DNA from: Glandiceps talaboti
Taxonomy: Eukaryota; Hemichordata; Enteropneusta; Spengelidae
Assembly (NCBI RefSeq): GCF_964340395.1
Contig: NC_135569.1
Span: forward strand, 14,549,519-14,613,518
Length of the DNA: 64,000 nt
Reading direction: 5' to 3'
This document shows, in pieces, positions 38,919-50,956 of the stretch; positions within the stretch are counted from its first letter, which is position 1, and each line of letters opens with the position of its first letter. The notes under the pieces were generated by a model. The model was not told the DNA's origin and ran no database searches. It saw only the letters and a program-made list of their open reading frames with translations. The position numbers were made by a program, and so were the translations under genes.

Positions 38919-40801
38919 CTTGATAAGATAAGTTAATACTTTCTTGGGTCGTGTTAAGAGAACTTTAAATGTCTGCCACAAACATGCATAGAGAACAAAC
39001 ATACTAAATAAACAATAGAGAACAATATAAAGAAAAAATAAAGATAATAAGCGAGCAAATACATTAAAAACATTACACTAGGCAAATAACACATAGGGAT
39101 CATTTGCAAAACAAAGGTTCAATTCAAAGTATGTAAAAAGAAAAGAAAGTTAAAAGAATCATATTGTTCTATTAACATTACTGTTTACTGTAAAAGTGTG
39201 AGAACTTGGGGAAATAAAAGAGTTAATATAAGGATTGATGCGAGCCACTTGCAACTTCAGCCTATCACTTCTGCAATTCTTCTGTCTATCTATATCCTGT
39301 CTAAGTTGGTGTGTCATCTGTCAGTATGAGGTAAATTTGTCTTCTAGTCACTTTTTGACCATTTTATCCAATCTCTCCATCTTGAATATTCCCACCCCAG
39401 CAAACACTACAGTAACTAAAAACGCTGTTTACCACGGCTCCATCAAATAATTATGAAATATCTGGTTGTACATTAAAAGATCGAGCAATCGATACTGGAG
39501 TTCAAATTCTTCAGAATGAAATCAATTTGATGTTGCCATTTAAGTCTACCATCAAGGACAAGCCTTAAGTATTGGTAAGTATCAACTCTGGCCACTACAC
39601 CCTTGATTGTGACATTGAAGGACCTGATGTGGGTGATGACGTCATAGTGGCACCTTGTGCAGTTGATATTAATGAAGTCATTGTAGAACTTAGTGTAGTT
39701 AATGTTGGTGATTACGTCATTATAGGACTTGGTGTAGTTCATGATGGTGACGTCATTGTAGGACCTGGTGTAGTTATTAAAGGTGTTTTTTGTTGGTGAT
39801 GGCTTAGTTGTGTGACCTGTTATAGCTGAAAACTTTCATATTAGGACGACCCTATTTATGTTTTCCTTACTATGAAAACATCGTCAATCGGTTATAAATA
39901 AAAGTGTGTGTGTACATGATGAAAGTGATGCTTTCAATTCAATATCATACTTTCAACAGTCAGGATACCTTAGAGATAAAAATTAGTCAGAAGGAAATTT
40001 CTTAAACTATCAACAATTTCTTTTACCAAAAGTCCTGAATTCCAATGTTAAATAACAATTTTCGCCCAGAAACGAACGTACAGTCGAGCCATGTTACATT
40101 CGGTAACGTTATATAGATAGCGTCAAGGCTATTTAATCTGTTTGTCACGATGAAATGTAGGGTTGGTCGCGTCATGAGAAAGATAAAAAAATCCAGACCA
40201 CCTTTATGACGTTGTAGATATTCACTAAACATACACTGGATTTCTTAGAGGATTGAAGAATTAAACAAGATTTAAAGTGAATGCCTCCCGTAAGGGAATC
40301 ACTAATTATGCAAATAGCTCATTAAAATAAAATAAAACTATGGTAATAGGCTTTGTTTTTGGACAAGCGTGCTTTCTTAAGTTAATGTATGTGCCAAATT
40401 ATACGGAATTTGAAAAGTGCATGATACTGCTTAATTACTGAATATCGTTCATTGTAGGACCTTTGAATAGAATAGAATTGTATTCCAACCGAGAATGAAA
40501 ACAAAATACTATTATTTGAGAGTAACACAGATCAGAATTCCGGTTAGGACCATGGAAATAGTTCCCCTGAAACTAAGCACAGTCCATAGAACAATCATCC
40601 ATGAAAATTAAGGCAAATTAGGGGTCCGACTTATAACAACAAAAATACATCTCTTGTGAATAGTGATGGAGATTATGTAGGTGGCAAAATTATGTAAAGA
40701 AGCTCTTTCGGTTTAGCAAATGAAATGAAATGAAATGAAATGCATAAAAATCATGCATGCACAAATAAAATTATATTATCAAGTAAGTAGGATGTACTTA
40801 C

Positions 40802-40912
40802 CTTGTGTAATTAATGGTGGCGATGACGTCATTCTAGGTTTTGGTGTTGATGGTGGTGATGACGTCATTGTAGGACTTGGTGTTGATGGTGGTGATGACA
40901 TCGTGGTAGGAC
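40802..40912 (-). CDS. Ser/Thr/Pro-rich linker exon, second gene
   Basis: 111 bases, phase 1 at both ends. Nearly the same peptide as 38808-38918, within a nearly identical 0.9-kb flank. The two exons are probably products of a recent module duplication. Confidence 0.65.
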
Positions 40913-41710
40913 CTTGATAAGATAAGTTAATACTTTCTTGGGTCGTGTTAAGAGAACTTTAAATGTCTGCCACAAACATGCATAGAGAACAAACATACTA
41001 AATAAACAATAGAGAACAATATAAAGAAAAAATAAAGATAATAAGCGAGCAAATACATTAAAAACATTACACTAGGCAAATAACACATAGGGATCATTTG
41101 CAAAACAAAGGTTCAATTCAAAGTATGTAAAAAGAAAAGAAAGTTAAAAGAATCATATTGTTCTATTAACATTTCTGTTTACTGTAAAAGTGTGAGAACT
41201 TGGGGAAATAAAAGAGTTAATATAAGGATTGATGCGAGCCGCTTGCAACTTCAGCCTATCACTTCTGCAATTCTTCTGTCTATCTATTTCCTGTCAAAGT
41301 TGGTGTGTCATCTGTCAGTATGCGCGTAAATTTGTCTTCTAGTCACTTTTTGACAATTTTATCCAATCTCTCCATCTTGAATATTCCCACCCCAGCAAAC
41401 ACTACAGTAACTAAAACGCTGTTTACCACGGCTCCATCAAATAATTATGAAATATCTGGTTGTACATTAAAAGATCGAGCAATCAATACTGGAGTTCAAA
41501 TTCTTCAGAATGAAATCAATTTGATGTTGCCATTTAAGTCTACCATCAAGGACAAGCCTTAAGTATTGGTAAGTATCAACTCTGGCCACTACACCCTTGA
41601 TTGTGACATTGAAGGACCTGATGTGGATGATGATGGTGATGACGTCATAATGGCACCTTGTGTAGTTAATGTTGGTGAGTACTTCATTGCAGGACTTGGT
41701 GTAATTATTA

Positions 41711-41711
41711 A

Positions 41712-41742
<31 letters not shown>

Positions 41743-41811
41743 ATTGTTGTTGTTGGTGGTGGTGGTGGTGGTGGTGGTGGTGGTGGTGGTGGTGGTGGCG
41801 GCGGCGGCGCT
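41711..41811. repeat. (GTT)n(GTG)n(GCG)n trinucleotide array
   Basis: GTT then GTG then GCG units. Open poly-Gly/Val frames are artefacts. It lies at the same relative position as the array at 27513-27573. Confidence 0.93.
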
Positions 41812-42264
41812 GGCTTAGTTATGTGACCTTTTATAGTTGCAAACTTTCATATATTAACTTTTTTCTTAAAATGGAAGTATTGTACATGATGAAAGTGATG
41901 CTTTCAATTCAATATCATACTTTTAACAGTCAGCACACCTTAGAGATGACAATTAAAATCAGAAGGAAATTTCTTAATCTATCAAAGCAAATTATCAAAA
42001 GTCCAGAATTCCAATGATAAATAACAATTTTCGTCTATAGACGAACTAGTAGCTTTGCCGTGTTACATTTAGGGACGTTATAATTTTCTTCTGATCTTCT
42101 GAACAAAACATGTATGTCAAATAATAAAAGGGGCTAGATATAAGTGGGTAATAAAAAAACACTTATTAATATTCATTTACTGTACTTCTGATAATGTAAA
42201 AAAAATAAAGATTTTTACCACTAAAGTGTTATATAAATTTGATTACCAAATCCGATTTACTTAC

Positions 42265-42894
42265 CGCAAAGGCCAGGACAATCATCACTATATATCTCAC
42301 TACACACAAGTCGAGCGTCTTCTTTAATATCAAGGTCATTAACATTCCATGTGTAGACGTCACCAGTGGTAGAGCAGTCAATGGCAGCAATCTCATTAGC
42401 ACTTAGAGCTCTAGACCAAATTTGTAGATAAGCTATAGTTCCAATAAGTGCCTGATTAGTTTGGTATCCTCCTCTTATCCAATCCTGCTCTTGTCCCAGA
42501 ACCAGAGTTCCACCACCTGCCAGGGTCTCACCAGACGACAAACCTGTGCCACCCGCTCTATATGTACCATTGTCATAAACTGCCCAATCTCCATTGACAG
42601 ACTCCCATGAAACACACAAACTATGCCAGCTACCATCAGCAAAATTTAAAGTTGTATATTTGTAACCGTGTTGGATGTATAAAATAAAAGAATTCATGGT
42701 ATACAATACAATGCAATCATCACCCTTATCTGGTACATTGTAAGAGACAAGCGTATCAGACCCCCCACTACCATCGCCAACTTTGACCCATGTACACATC
42801 GTCATCGCTGTTAGGTCAGGCATACTAGTCATCACAGCTACATCAGTTGTCAGACTTTCTAAGTTCAGTGCATTATAACCCTGTGATGTAGTAC
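42265..42894 (-). CDS. pentraxin/LamG exon 3, second gene
   Basis: 630 bases, phase 1 at both ends, donor GTAAGT. Same domain with MTMCTWVKVGDGSG, WHSLCVSWES, LVLGQEQDW and IAYLQIWSRALSANEIAA. EQD of the calcium loop is kept, but the following Ser is Trp. The acceptor is CAG after a T-rich stretch. On the minus strand the next upstream exons are the signal-peptide exons at 55.9 and 58.2 kb, across a 13-kb intron filled with transposons. No minus-strand GAIN tail follows before 26 kb. Confidence 0.82.
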
Positions 42895-43069
42895 CTGTAA
42901 ATATATTAGATATCACGTATGATTACTTTGTCATCGATCAGTTAGCAAAGGTTTGTGGCATACCTAGAGCTATAATAATACACGGATTTTGTTTGCAGTA
43001 GTGTCACATTTTTGAAGATGAAAAAATGTTTCTGTAAGTTCTTACAACCAATATTAAAATAGATACAAC

Positions 43070-43455
<386 letters not shown>

Positions 43456-43467
43456 AGATATACAATC

Positions 43468-43468
<1 letters not shown>

Positions 43469-43563
<95 letters not shown>
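43469..43563. repeat. (CAGA)n microsatellite
   Basis: Array adjoining the GATA block. The flank ATGGGCTGAKGAGAAAA is shared with the array at 29186-29272. Confidence 0.96.
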
Positions 43564-43564
<1 letters not shown>

Positions 43565-43869
43565 TATATAGATGGGCTGATGAGAAAATGGGGATACAAA
43601 ACTAATTTGGCGTGCAAAAGGGGTTGAAACTCTTCATTGTCTGAAATATACGTTTTGAAAATTGCTCACTTTATTTACACACCATATATTTAATTACGGC
43701 TGAATCAGTCGATAACCAAGCAAATGTGTGTGTCTGTCATAATATCTATTTATAGGTTAAAGTGTAAACAATATATATCCATATAATAATGCAATGGGAG
43801 TAAAATTGGATATTAGAGACAATATTCAAGAACTCTGTGGCTTTCAATAATGTATATTGGAGTCATGAT

Positions 43870-44185
43870 GGGCGAAGTGTTAGAGTGGTTGGCTTTGAAT
43901 CTGCGTCGCTGCCATTTGTTTCTGAATCCTTGGACAAGATTTGAACCATGATTGTGCCTCAGTCGGCCCAGCTGTATAATTGGGGGCCTGGTACAATAGG
44001 GGTTGCATTGTGAATGCTTTTATGCGCGCATATATAGTGGCTATAATCGATTGCATGCTCCCCAGGTAGTTGACAAAGTAAAGGGCCGTTGTGCCGCTAT
44101 AGATATATGTCATGGGTAATAATTGTAAAACTCTTTGAGCACATAATGGGAAAGCACTATATAAAAACCATAATTAATTTATTCG
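43870..44185 (+). repeat. tRNA-derived SINE, second family, decayed copy
   Basis: Homologous to 29560-29905: GTTAGAGTGGTTGGCTTTG, then CTGTATAATTGGGGGCCTGG and CTCTTTGAGCACATAATGGG. The B-box region is deleted. Confidence 0.7.
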
Positions 44186-44286
44186 TAATTATTCACATTG
44201 TGTGACATGTTGTGCCTCTAAATGGCCTCAATTATTTATCCTTATTTTCAAAACAGTATTAATCTTCCACACTCTCCCCACTAGCG

Positions 44287-44900
44287 TATGGGGTGAGATC
44301 CCCGCCAAAATATAGGTTAAAGTATTTAATGTATTTTAAGATTTCCACAATTATTTCTGTATTTATTACCTTTTTTTATTTTAATTATTTCTGTAATTAT
44401 TTTTAAAATTAACAATTTCATCATTAAATTTTTCCACAATTATTTCTGTATTTATTCACTTTTTTTATTATAATTATTTCTGTGATTATTTTAAGAATTT
44501 ATAATTTCGTTATTAAATATTTCCATAATTTCATTTTTTATTCACCTATTTATTGTAATTATTTCTTTATTTATTCACTTATTTATTTTAATCATTCCTG
44601 TATTTTTTCTTAATTTGGTTTTGCTTTTTATTTTTCTATTATTAATTCAAGCTGAATTATTTGACTTATGTCAAGAAACTTGCTTCTTTAATCATTAGGC
44701 TTTATTTCTTAACATTAAATTATTCATAAATTTATTTCGTTATTTAGGTCTGTATTTTGCATCTGATTTCTTTTCACCACCACCATTATTATTATTAGTT
44801 TATTTATTTATCGTTTTAAATCAATTCATTTGCTAAGCCAATTTAAACATTCTCAGCAATATATTATGATAATGATGGTTATGGTTATCAAGCACAGTGA
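44287..44900 (+). repeat. left terminal inverted repeat of the DNA transposon
   Basis: Pairs with about 50230-50956. Shared inner words include GCAATATATT(A/T)TGAT, TTGACTTATGTCAAGAAACTTGC and TATTTTGCATCTGATTTC. A degenerate copy of the terminal motif (GCGGTGAGATCTCCGCCAAA) recurs just inside at about 44920. Confidence 0.75.
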
Positions 44901-45056
44901 ATAAATTTCTTCAACTGCGGTGAGATCTCCGCCAAAATACAATAATTAATTTATTCTCTATGCCTGCAAACCATGTTCAGGGGCCCATGATACGTCATAT
45001 GATGTATTTGCATCACTTCTCTCATGATTGATCACTAACTGACTATCATATGCATC

Positions 45057-45162
45057 ATGGCGACTGAGCTTATAAATCTATGTGAATATATGCATGGAAT
45101 CGTTAGATCGCTGGATGATGTTTCAAAGTTGAATCAGTTGAATACTGCAGTCCATAAAGTAA
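45057..45162 (+). pseudogene. transposase N-terminal fragment
   Basis: Open from ATG 45057: MATELINLCEYMHGIVRSLD then DVSKLNQLNTAVHK, cut by the left end of the nested retroelement. The reading continues in some frame to the right of 49270. This suggests the retroelement landed in the first part of the transposase gene. Confidence 0.45.
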
Positions 45163-45535
45163 TAACACAATAACACAGCCAACATTGGTTGAAAAGGGGG
45201 AGTGGTTTATTACATTAATGTCAACAGACACCAACACTCCCCGAACAACCTCAGGAGGGAGGGTGGGAGAAAATTAACACCACAACAATGTCACTCAAAA
45301 ATGGAGGCAAATGCTGTAAACTTGCGTTGCTAGAGGGCGCCCTAGCAAGAGTAACTTGAACTGTAATTAACAATTCTTACCAAAGTCAAAAATAGCAAAA
45401 TTACACAATAACACAGCCAACATTGGGTGAAAAGGGGGAGTGGTATATTACATTAATGTCAATGAACACCAACACTCCCCGAACAACCTGCCAAACAACC
45501 AAATTGGACTGTGTGGGAAGTAAGCAATGCAGGGT

Positions 45536-46215
45536 TAAAAGTCACCTTTACGGATAGCATTGCCCATACGGGCAGTTACTAACAACCTGTCAGATAATGG
45601 AACCCTAAGGTACCTGCAAAAGGCATCACTAGCTCAGTCTCCATGCAAGCACAGCATCCCTGGTGGTACACTACAATGGAAGGCAAAGGAGCAACCAACC
45701 CTATGAAAACCATGCCCCGAGTATGAACAAGGGGGGAGACCCACCAGCCGGATAAGTTTGGAAAGATCACTGGTAAACACATGGGCATCAAGTTGAACAA
45801 GCCGACCAACAGAGGGGACTGCAAATGCATGTGCTGTGGCTGGAGCAGGAATAAGATCACACATGTTATGGAAGGTCTGTACTGGGCATAAAATAGAACC
45901 TGAGATGCTATGGAGCGGAATAGCTAGCTTACATTCTCCAAATTGGATAGTTTTGCTCTAAGACACCAGAAGGATAATGCAATTGCTATGAATTAGTACA
46001 TTATTTCTAGTTACGTGCTTGCTAGGTTCAAATTTAGTCCTGCTTGCTGGAACTAAGTTGCTTTTGCGGAAAAAGCCAAAAAGGGCAATAAAAAAACAAC
46101 TCCACAGAGCCGCATGAACTGGATTTGACAAATTTAAGTGATTCACGAACTTCAAAAGTATGTTAGGAGTAATCGGACACTTTCGTATGGGGATGCAAGA
46201 CAATTCATTACACAT
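45536..46215 (-). pseudogene. tyrosine recombinase, broken
   Basis: The N-terminal part (ALWSCFFIALFGFFRKSNLV and FEPSKHVTRNNV) and C-terminal part are in different frames. The catalytic HxxR box region reads HGFHRVGCSFAF, so the expected Arg is His. A TGA replaces the expected Trp after HGD (about 45637-45639). The frame ends soon after a RYL motif carrying the likely nucleophile. Not functional. Confidence 0.75.
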
Positions 46216-46361
46216 TCCTTCAAAACACCTGAATTGGGCAACTCATGGAAAAGTTTACATATTTGTGGTTCAGATGCCATCTACCTAAATAATCTGCTGC
46301 AGTATTGTCTCGTCCTGGAGTGTGCTTTGCTCTAACTTCCACTTGGAAAGAAGCACACCAG

Positions 46362-46859
46362 CTAGAACAACAGTTCCTTATTACATGCTAACATGAAATT
46401 GTCTTTGATACGACCAGTGTTGATGACTGATACTGTGGCCTCATTATCACACATAACCGTTACGCACTGACCTTTCCATTCAATGCCCCACAATTTCAAT
46501 GCAACTACCACAGTTAACATTTGCAAAGCGGAAATATGACGTCCCTGATCAATAATGTGTTCAGGGAAAGATGAGTGGAAATACTGTCTATTTGTTATTC
46601 CCCCACACCCACTAAGGCATGCATCGGAGTAAAAAAGTGAACCTGGTGCTGAGCAGTCTACAGCTGGTATCATGGAAACACCATTATACAAAGGTAAATA
46701 CTCTAACCACCACATAATGTCTTTTTTAAAGCCACCTGTAAGGCGAGTTTTGTGGTGATTTCGTTTAAGTTTCTTTAAGAGTTTTAACATCCTTGAAACA
46801 AACAGACAACCAGGGCGAACACATGCTGCAATAAACATAAGTTTACCAATAATTGCCAA
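46362..46859 (-). pseudogene. RNase H domain of the retroelement
   Basis: Reads LFYSDACLSGCGGI, then QMLTVVVALKLWG and VMCDNEATVSVINTG. These are the acidic-site and helix signatures of DIRS-type RNase H. It is separated from the reverse transcriptase by a TAA and a frameshift. Confidence 0.78.
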
Positions 46860-46921
46860 GTATGCAATTCAGTTAAAGTGTTCCCAAGTCTCTCTTTTGT
46901 CACATACATGGTCATTGTTTC

Positions 46922-47872
46922 TTAATCGAAACCGACACCTCGGAAGGTCAACTCAGATGTAGGAGGTATAGCTTTATTCTTGTTTTCCTGTACTCCGAGT
47001 TCTTTCAACAGACGTTGAAGGTGGTTAAATGATTTCCATGCATGTTCCTGAGTATCTGCCCCACCAAAGTCATCTAGGTAGTTCACACATGAGTATCCAT
47101 TGTTATTGTGTAGATAAGTAACTGCACTTGTAACTCGTTGGCATGCCATTGCAGCACTACGAATTCCAAAAGGAAACACAATGTCAAAATAGAAGTCTGA
47201 TCGCCACTTGTAGTCAAGGAGATGGTATTCGTGAGGATCGACATATAGCTGTCTGTATGCACGGCTAAGATCACACTTGTATAGAGGGCAACATTGCCCA
47301 TGTTTCCGTATTAATGAAGCAAATGAATCGACGGTAGGGTACCTCAGGGTAAAGTCTTCTTCTAAGTATGTGCCTGCAGGGATACCATCATTCACAGAAG
47401 TGTTTGCTGGGAAGCTCAAGTCTAATATAGTGTGTCGCTCTGTACTCTCTTTTTTATCCACTGATGATAATGGTGACACTGCCACAGAAGTACACAGTGG
47501 GTTCTTACTAAATGGTCCTATTGCTGCACCCAAAGTAACTTCTTTACGTATAAATTTATCAATGTGCTGCCAGTTAAGAAATGCTGACTTGTGATTACGG
47601 TCACAGGTTTCTGGTAACTGTGCTTTGCTATAGCCAACTGGCCATCCATATTCAAGGAAATCACATAGTTTATTGTCTTTGTAGTCATGTAGTTTCTCTG
47701 TCCATACGGAGATGTTCAGTTTTGTAGGCACAGGAACACGAAGTCCTTCAAAGTTGTATTTTCCTGATGTATAAATCTGGTCATATAGTCGCACAAAATC
47801 TTGTAGTACATAAGGAGAAAAAGGAGGCCAGCTGTCACACGCAGTTTGTATTGTCTTACCTGTGTCAAGCAA
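46922..47872 (-). pseudogene. reverse transcriptase of the retroelement
   Basis: 316 codons open, from LDTGKTIQTACDSW to LTFRGVGFD then TAA. Contains CDLSRAYRQLYV, FPFGIRSAAMACQ and the catalytic CVNYLDDFGGAD. The YLDDFGGA form and the spacing are typical of DIRS/Ngaro reverse transcriptases. The domain is the best preserved part of the element, but lacks connection to RNase H in frame. Confidence 0.88.
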
Positions 47873-48229
47873 AGCTTATATGTCTGTAAGGTTCTCATTG
47901 CTATTGCTATTATAATGCTCAAATTGTTTAATGTTACAAAATGCGATATCATTACTACTACTCTGCAAACCGCAAGCTTCAACACGCTGGTCGCAAGTTG
48001 TAGTAAGTTACCCCTGAGAAACAATACTGTGGCTAGGTCCTAGTTGCATTGGCAAAAGGTAGGTTGGTCTCAGGGGTAGCTAGGTTGCAAGCAATGTTTG
48101 TTTTCTCTATGGCATGGTCTTCTGCAGGTATCAATGTTGGTAGCTGTTCACAGTTCTCCCCAGGAATTACTAAGCCTGAGTGAGAGTCATGATCAGAAAT
48201 AGTTAGTTTGTTTTTCAGTAATCTAGTCT

Positions 48230-49109
48230 TTATATGGGATCGGTGCACTTGCGAAATGGACATTTCATGATGGGATGACATTCATAAGTTCCCATATTCA
48301 TGCAGTGTAGACATGCATGCAGCTTTCGACATTTCCTGTCGTTTTTTATGTCCTCAGAGGGGCACTCGTTCTTCCAGTTCCAACTAAAGCACAGGAAATT
48401 CTGCTGACCACTTTCCTTACCCTTGTCTCTTTGTAATACCTTGACTGTAGAGGCATTATTCGCCTTGGTGTCGTCTGGACAGGCCGCCTTGAATGCCCAG
48501 TATGCTATAGCTAGGCTCCCACAGTCGTCATCCCAATCAGTGTGGCCCATTTCGATTCTATATAGCACTTTCGTGTGGAACTCCCGCGTTAACTCCCACC
48601 CGTACAATATCTTGTAATTAATAAGATCTTTTAGATGGCATATTCTTAGGTCTTTCTCACTGTCTGAAATACGGCGTGGGCTGTGCGTGATGGTAAAACC
48701 TCTATCATGACACATTGTGGCCACAGTGTTGGTCTTACCATGTGATTGTGCGGTCTGCTGAAAATACCAGATTTTCTCTTACCCGTGGGCATCTGAGAAG
48801 TAACCTTGGTGTCTGTAAATGGTAACCAATTTCGCATATGGTCTTCCGCCTGCCAAACCAATTCATCCTCATTATGCAGGGTTCCAATGTCGACGTCATA
48901 TCCTTGTTGCGGAGGATGGGGTCGGCGTTGTTGTGTAGAATGATCTTGAGGTATGGGGTAACCGCTTGCTTGTAGCACATTCTTCGGATGGAAGGTTGCC
49001 GAGACCTTTTCAGTCGCTGCAATTCCATATCAGCTTCCCGAATACTGCTCTCAAGCTGACTCATCATTTTCTCTACGGGTTTCTTTGCTGTCTTCCTGCC
49101 TTGCGGCAT
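48230..49109 (-). pseudogene. gag-like protein of the retroelement, frameshifted
   Basis: Two overlapping open parts. The N-terminal part (48735-49109) begins MPQGRKTAKKPVEKMMSQLE, a basic coiled start. The C-terminal part (48230-48724) has a cysteine/histidine cluster, NFLCFSWNWKNECPSED and RKCRKLHACLHCMN, like the zinc-binding end of DIRS/Ngaro gag proteins. A frameshift separates the parts. Confidence 0.65.
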
Positions 49110-49270
49110 TATTAGAGGAAATCAGCAAAATACTCGGAGGAGAAAATTAACACCACAACAAGGTCACTCAAAATGGATGCAAATGCTGTAAACTTGCAGT
49201 GCTAGAGGGCGCCCTAGCAAGAGTAAATTGAACTGTAATTAACAATTCTTACCAAAGTCAAAAATAGTAA

Positions 49271-49680
49271 TGTTTTGGTTGAAGAAGAATTTGTTTGGCA
49301 TGCCCTTAGTTTTTATATTCCAATTGAAGTCTTCAATTACATTCGGTACGCTATAACAACTTGACAGAAATGTGATGAAGCTGGCAGTACAGATGATTTT
49401 CATGAACCATTAACTGCCATATCGAGGCCTTACCAGTGCACATAGGTATTTGACGGCACTGCAGGGTGGCCGACATTCATGGTTTTTCAAGGAACAGTTA
49501 CAGTTTTTCCTCGACGAGTGATTTTCAGTGCCTGTGATGGCGAATATGTTAGGCGTGTCAACTCGCACCGTGGAACGATGTATGGCAGAGTATGGGCTGT
49601 CAGTATCAAGTACCTACACGAACCTAACATATGAAGAACTTGAATATAAACAACAACATTTCACGTTAATTGCATCAGGA
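49271..49680 (+). pseudogene. transposase helix-turn-helix fragment
   Basis: Plus-strand reading QGGRHSWFFKEQLQFFLDE, TGA, FSVPVMANMLGVSTRTVERC then MAEYGLSVSSTYTNLTYEEL. The MLGVS-x-RTVERC-x-AEYGLS stretch is a classic DNA-binding helix-turn-helix. It is the N-terminal module of an integrase-like transposase family common in animal genomes. The catalytic DDE core is missing, and the TGA at 49519-49521 breaks the frame. Confidence 0.62.
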
Positions 49681-50229
49681 TAATGTAAACATTCAACTGT
49701 TGGCATCAATGGAAGGCTCTCACTGACATCTCATCCTGATAACGATGTTTAGTAAAGATACAAAGTAAACACTGACTGTCTCCTACTCAGCAGTCAGACT
49801 ACTATAGTTTTACCCTAGACATACCCAATGATGGTTCCACATTCGTGCAGGCCTTCTAGTACTCCGTGATCTCGACCCCCAGATGGGAGTTGGTCTCCTG
49901 GTACTATAACCTTGAGCTCTCATCTCCCCGGCAAAGTTCAAGGATATGCTGAGCCTACCAGTTCTTGTACTAGCACTGGCAGTAGTAGCACTACCACTAG
50001 GAGTGCTAGTCGCATTTCGTGTACGGGTGCCGGTTGTTGGTTCAGCCTGGACTACCCTCTCCAGTATGGTGGTCACGTTCTATATAGCTTCCTGGCTTGC
50101 AAGAGTCCGCTATCAACACTTTCCGCCATTGATTTACTAACAGTGAACTACGTCATGAACAATGTATCTTTGGCCCCAGAACATGTTTTGCAAGAATGGT
50201 GAATGAATTAAATATTTCAAGTTGATAAC

Positions 50230-50956
50230 TTAAACTTAAACAATTACAATTGATGAAAAGCACAAATAAGAATCAAAATATAGATTTAAATAACAAAATA
50301 CTGAATTAAAAAAATAATTTAATGATAAGCTTAAGAGAACATCATAATCAAAATATATTGCTGAGAATGTTTAAATTGATTGTATGCAAATGAAGTAATG
50401 AAATAATTTAATATGATAAATAATTAAAATCTTAATAATGGTGAGGAAAAGTGAAATCAGATGCAAAATACAGACTTAAATAACGAAATTATAAATCTTA
50501 AAACATATTAAATGTTAAGAAATAAAGGTAAATGATTAAATAAGCAAGTTTCTTGACATAAGTGAAATATTTGAATTTGAATTAATAATAGAAAAATAAA
50601 AATAACAAGCAAATTAAGAGAAAAATACAAATATGTGAATAAATAAATTCAGAAATAATTATAATAAATAAGTAAATAAATAAATAGTGAAATAATTTCA
50701 AAAGTAAATACATCTATTTTATTAAAATGAATAATTGAATAAATAAAGAAATAATTATAATAAATTAATTTGACAATAAAGTAAATACATCTATTTTATT
50801 AAAATAAATAAGTGAATAGATAAAGAAATAATTATAATAAAATAAATTAATTTGACAATCAAGTAAATATATTAATTTTATTAAAATAAAGAAGTGAATA
50901 AATAAAGAAATTGTGGAAATTAAATACATCTATTATGGCGGGGATCACACCCCATA
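50230..50956 (-). repeat. right terminal inverted repeat of the DNA transposon
   Basis: Reverse-complement partner of 44287-44900, with extra internal duplication of an AAATAAATAAGTGAATA-type unit of about 80-90 bases. Confidence 0.72.

Larger units (their letters stand above)
37560..42020 (-). repeat. three tandem modules of linker exon plus LINE relic
   Basis: Modules at about 37560-38330, 38650-40250 and 40650-42020 share order and sequence. In the two complete modules the order left to right is a short linker exon, a TAAGATAAGTTAATACTTTC-type stretch, a LINE reverse-transcriptase fragment and a second TGACGTCA-type repeat block; the first has only the last two parts. The long linker-exon flanks of modules two and three are nearly identical at an offset of about 1994. 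The same order exists once at 23.65-25.1 kb in the main gene. Confidence 0.8.
45163..49270 (-). mobile_element. DIRS/Ngaro-like tyrosine-recombinase retrotransposon
   Basis: On the minus strand: terminal repeat B (49133-49270), gag-like, reverse transcriptase, RNase H and tyrosine recombinase frames, then A (45398-45490), B (45252-45393) and A (45163-45251). This A-internal-B-A-B style split direct repeat is the hallmark of Ngaro/PAT elements. The B repeats share CTAGAGGGCGCCCTAGC; the A repeats share CAATAACACAGCCAACATTG. AGTAAT occurs at both junctions and there is no longer duplication. Stops and frameshifts in several domains show that it is dead. Confidence 0.88.
44287..50956 (+). mobile_element. 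DNA transposon with long TIRs, IS3EU-like, interrupted
   Basis: Both ends begin TATGGGGTG(A/T)GATCCCCGCC in inverted orientation and are flanked by the 6-bp direct repeat CTAGCG (44281-44286 and 50957-50962). The inverted arms extend about 650-700 bases as AT-rich, diverged sequence. Inside is a broken plus-strand transposase with a homeodomain-like helix-turn-helix. A 6-bp duplication and TA-pyrimidine termini fit what I recall of IS3EU elements. Without the nested retroelement it would be about 2.56 kb. The flanking sequence is contiguous at the paralogous site near 29.98 kb. Confidence 0.78.

Noticed and set aside
39473-39742. 89-codon frame with MNYTKSYNDVIT repeats
   Set aside because: Off-frame reading of the linker-exon repeat fused to a LINE relic; not a separate gene.
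37560-42020. CRISPR-like array (regular repeats with spacers)
   Set aside because: Repeats are coding minisatellite units of unequal spacing in a eukaryotic gene; no cas genes or uniform repeat length.
49810-50202. Open frames on both strands in the right arm of the transposon
   Set aside because: Biased composition and no recognisable domain; neither continues the transposase.
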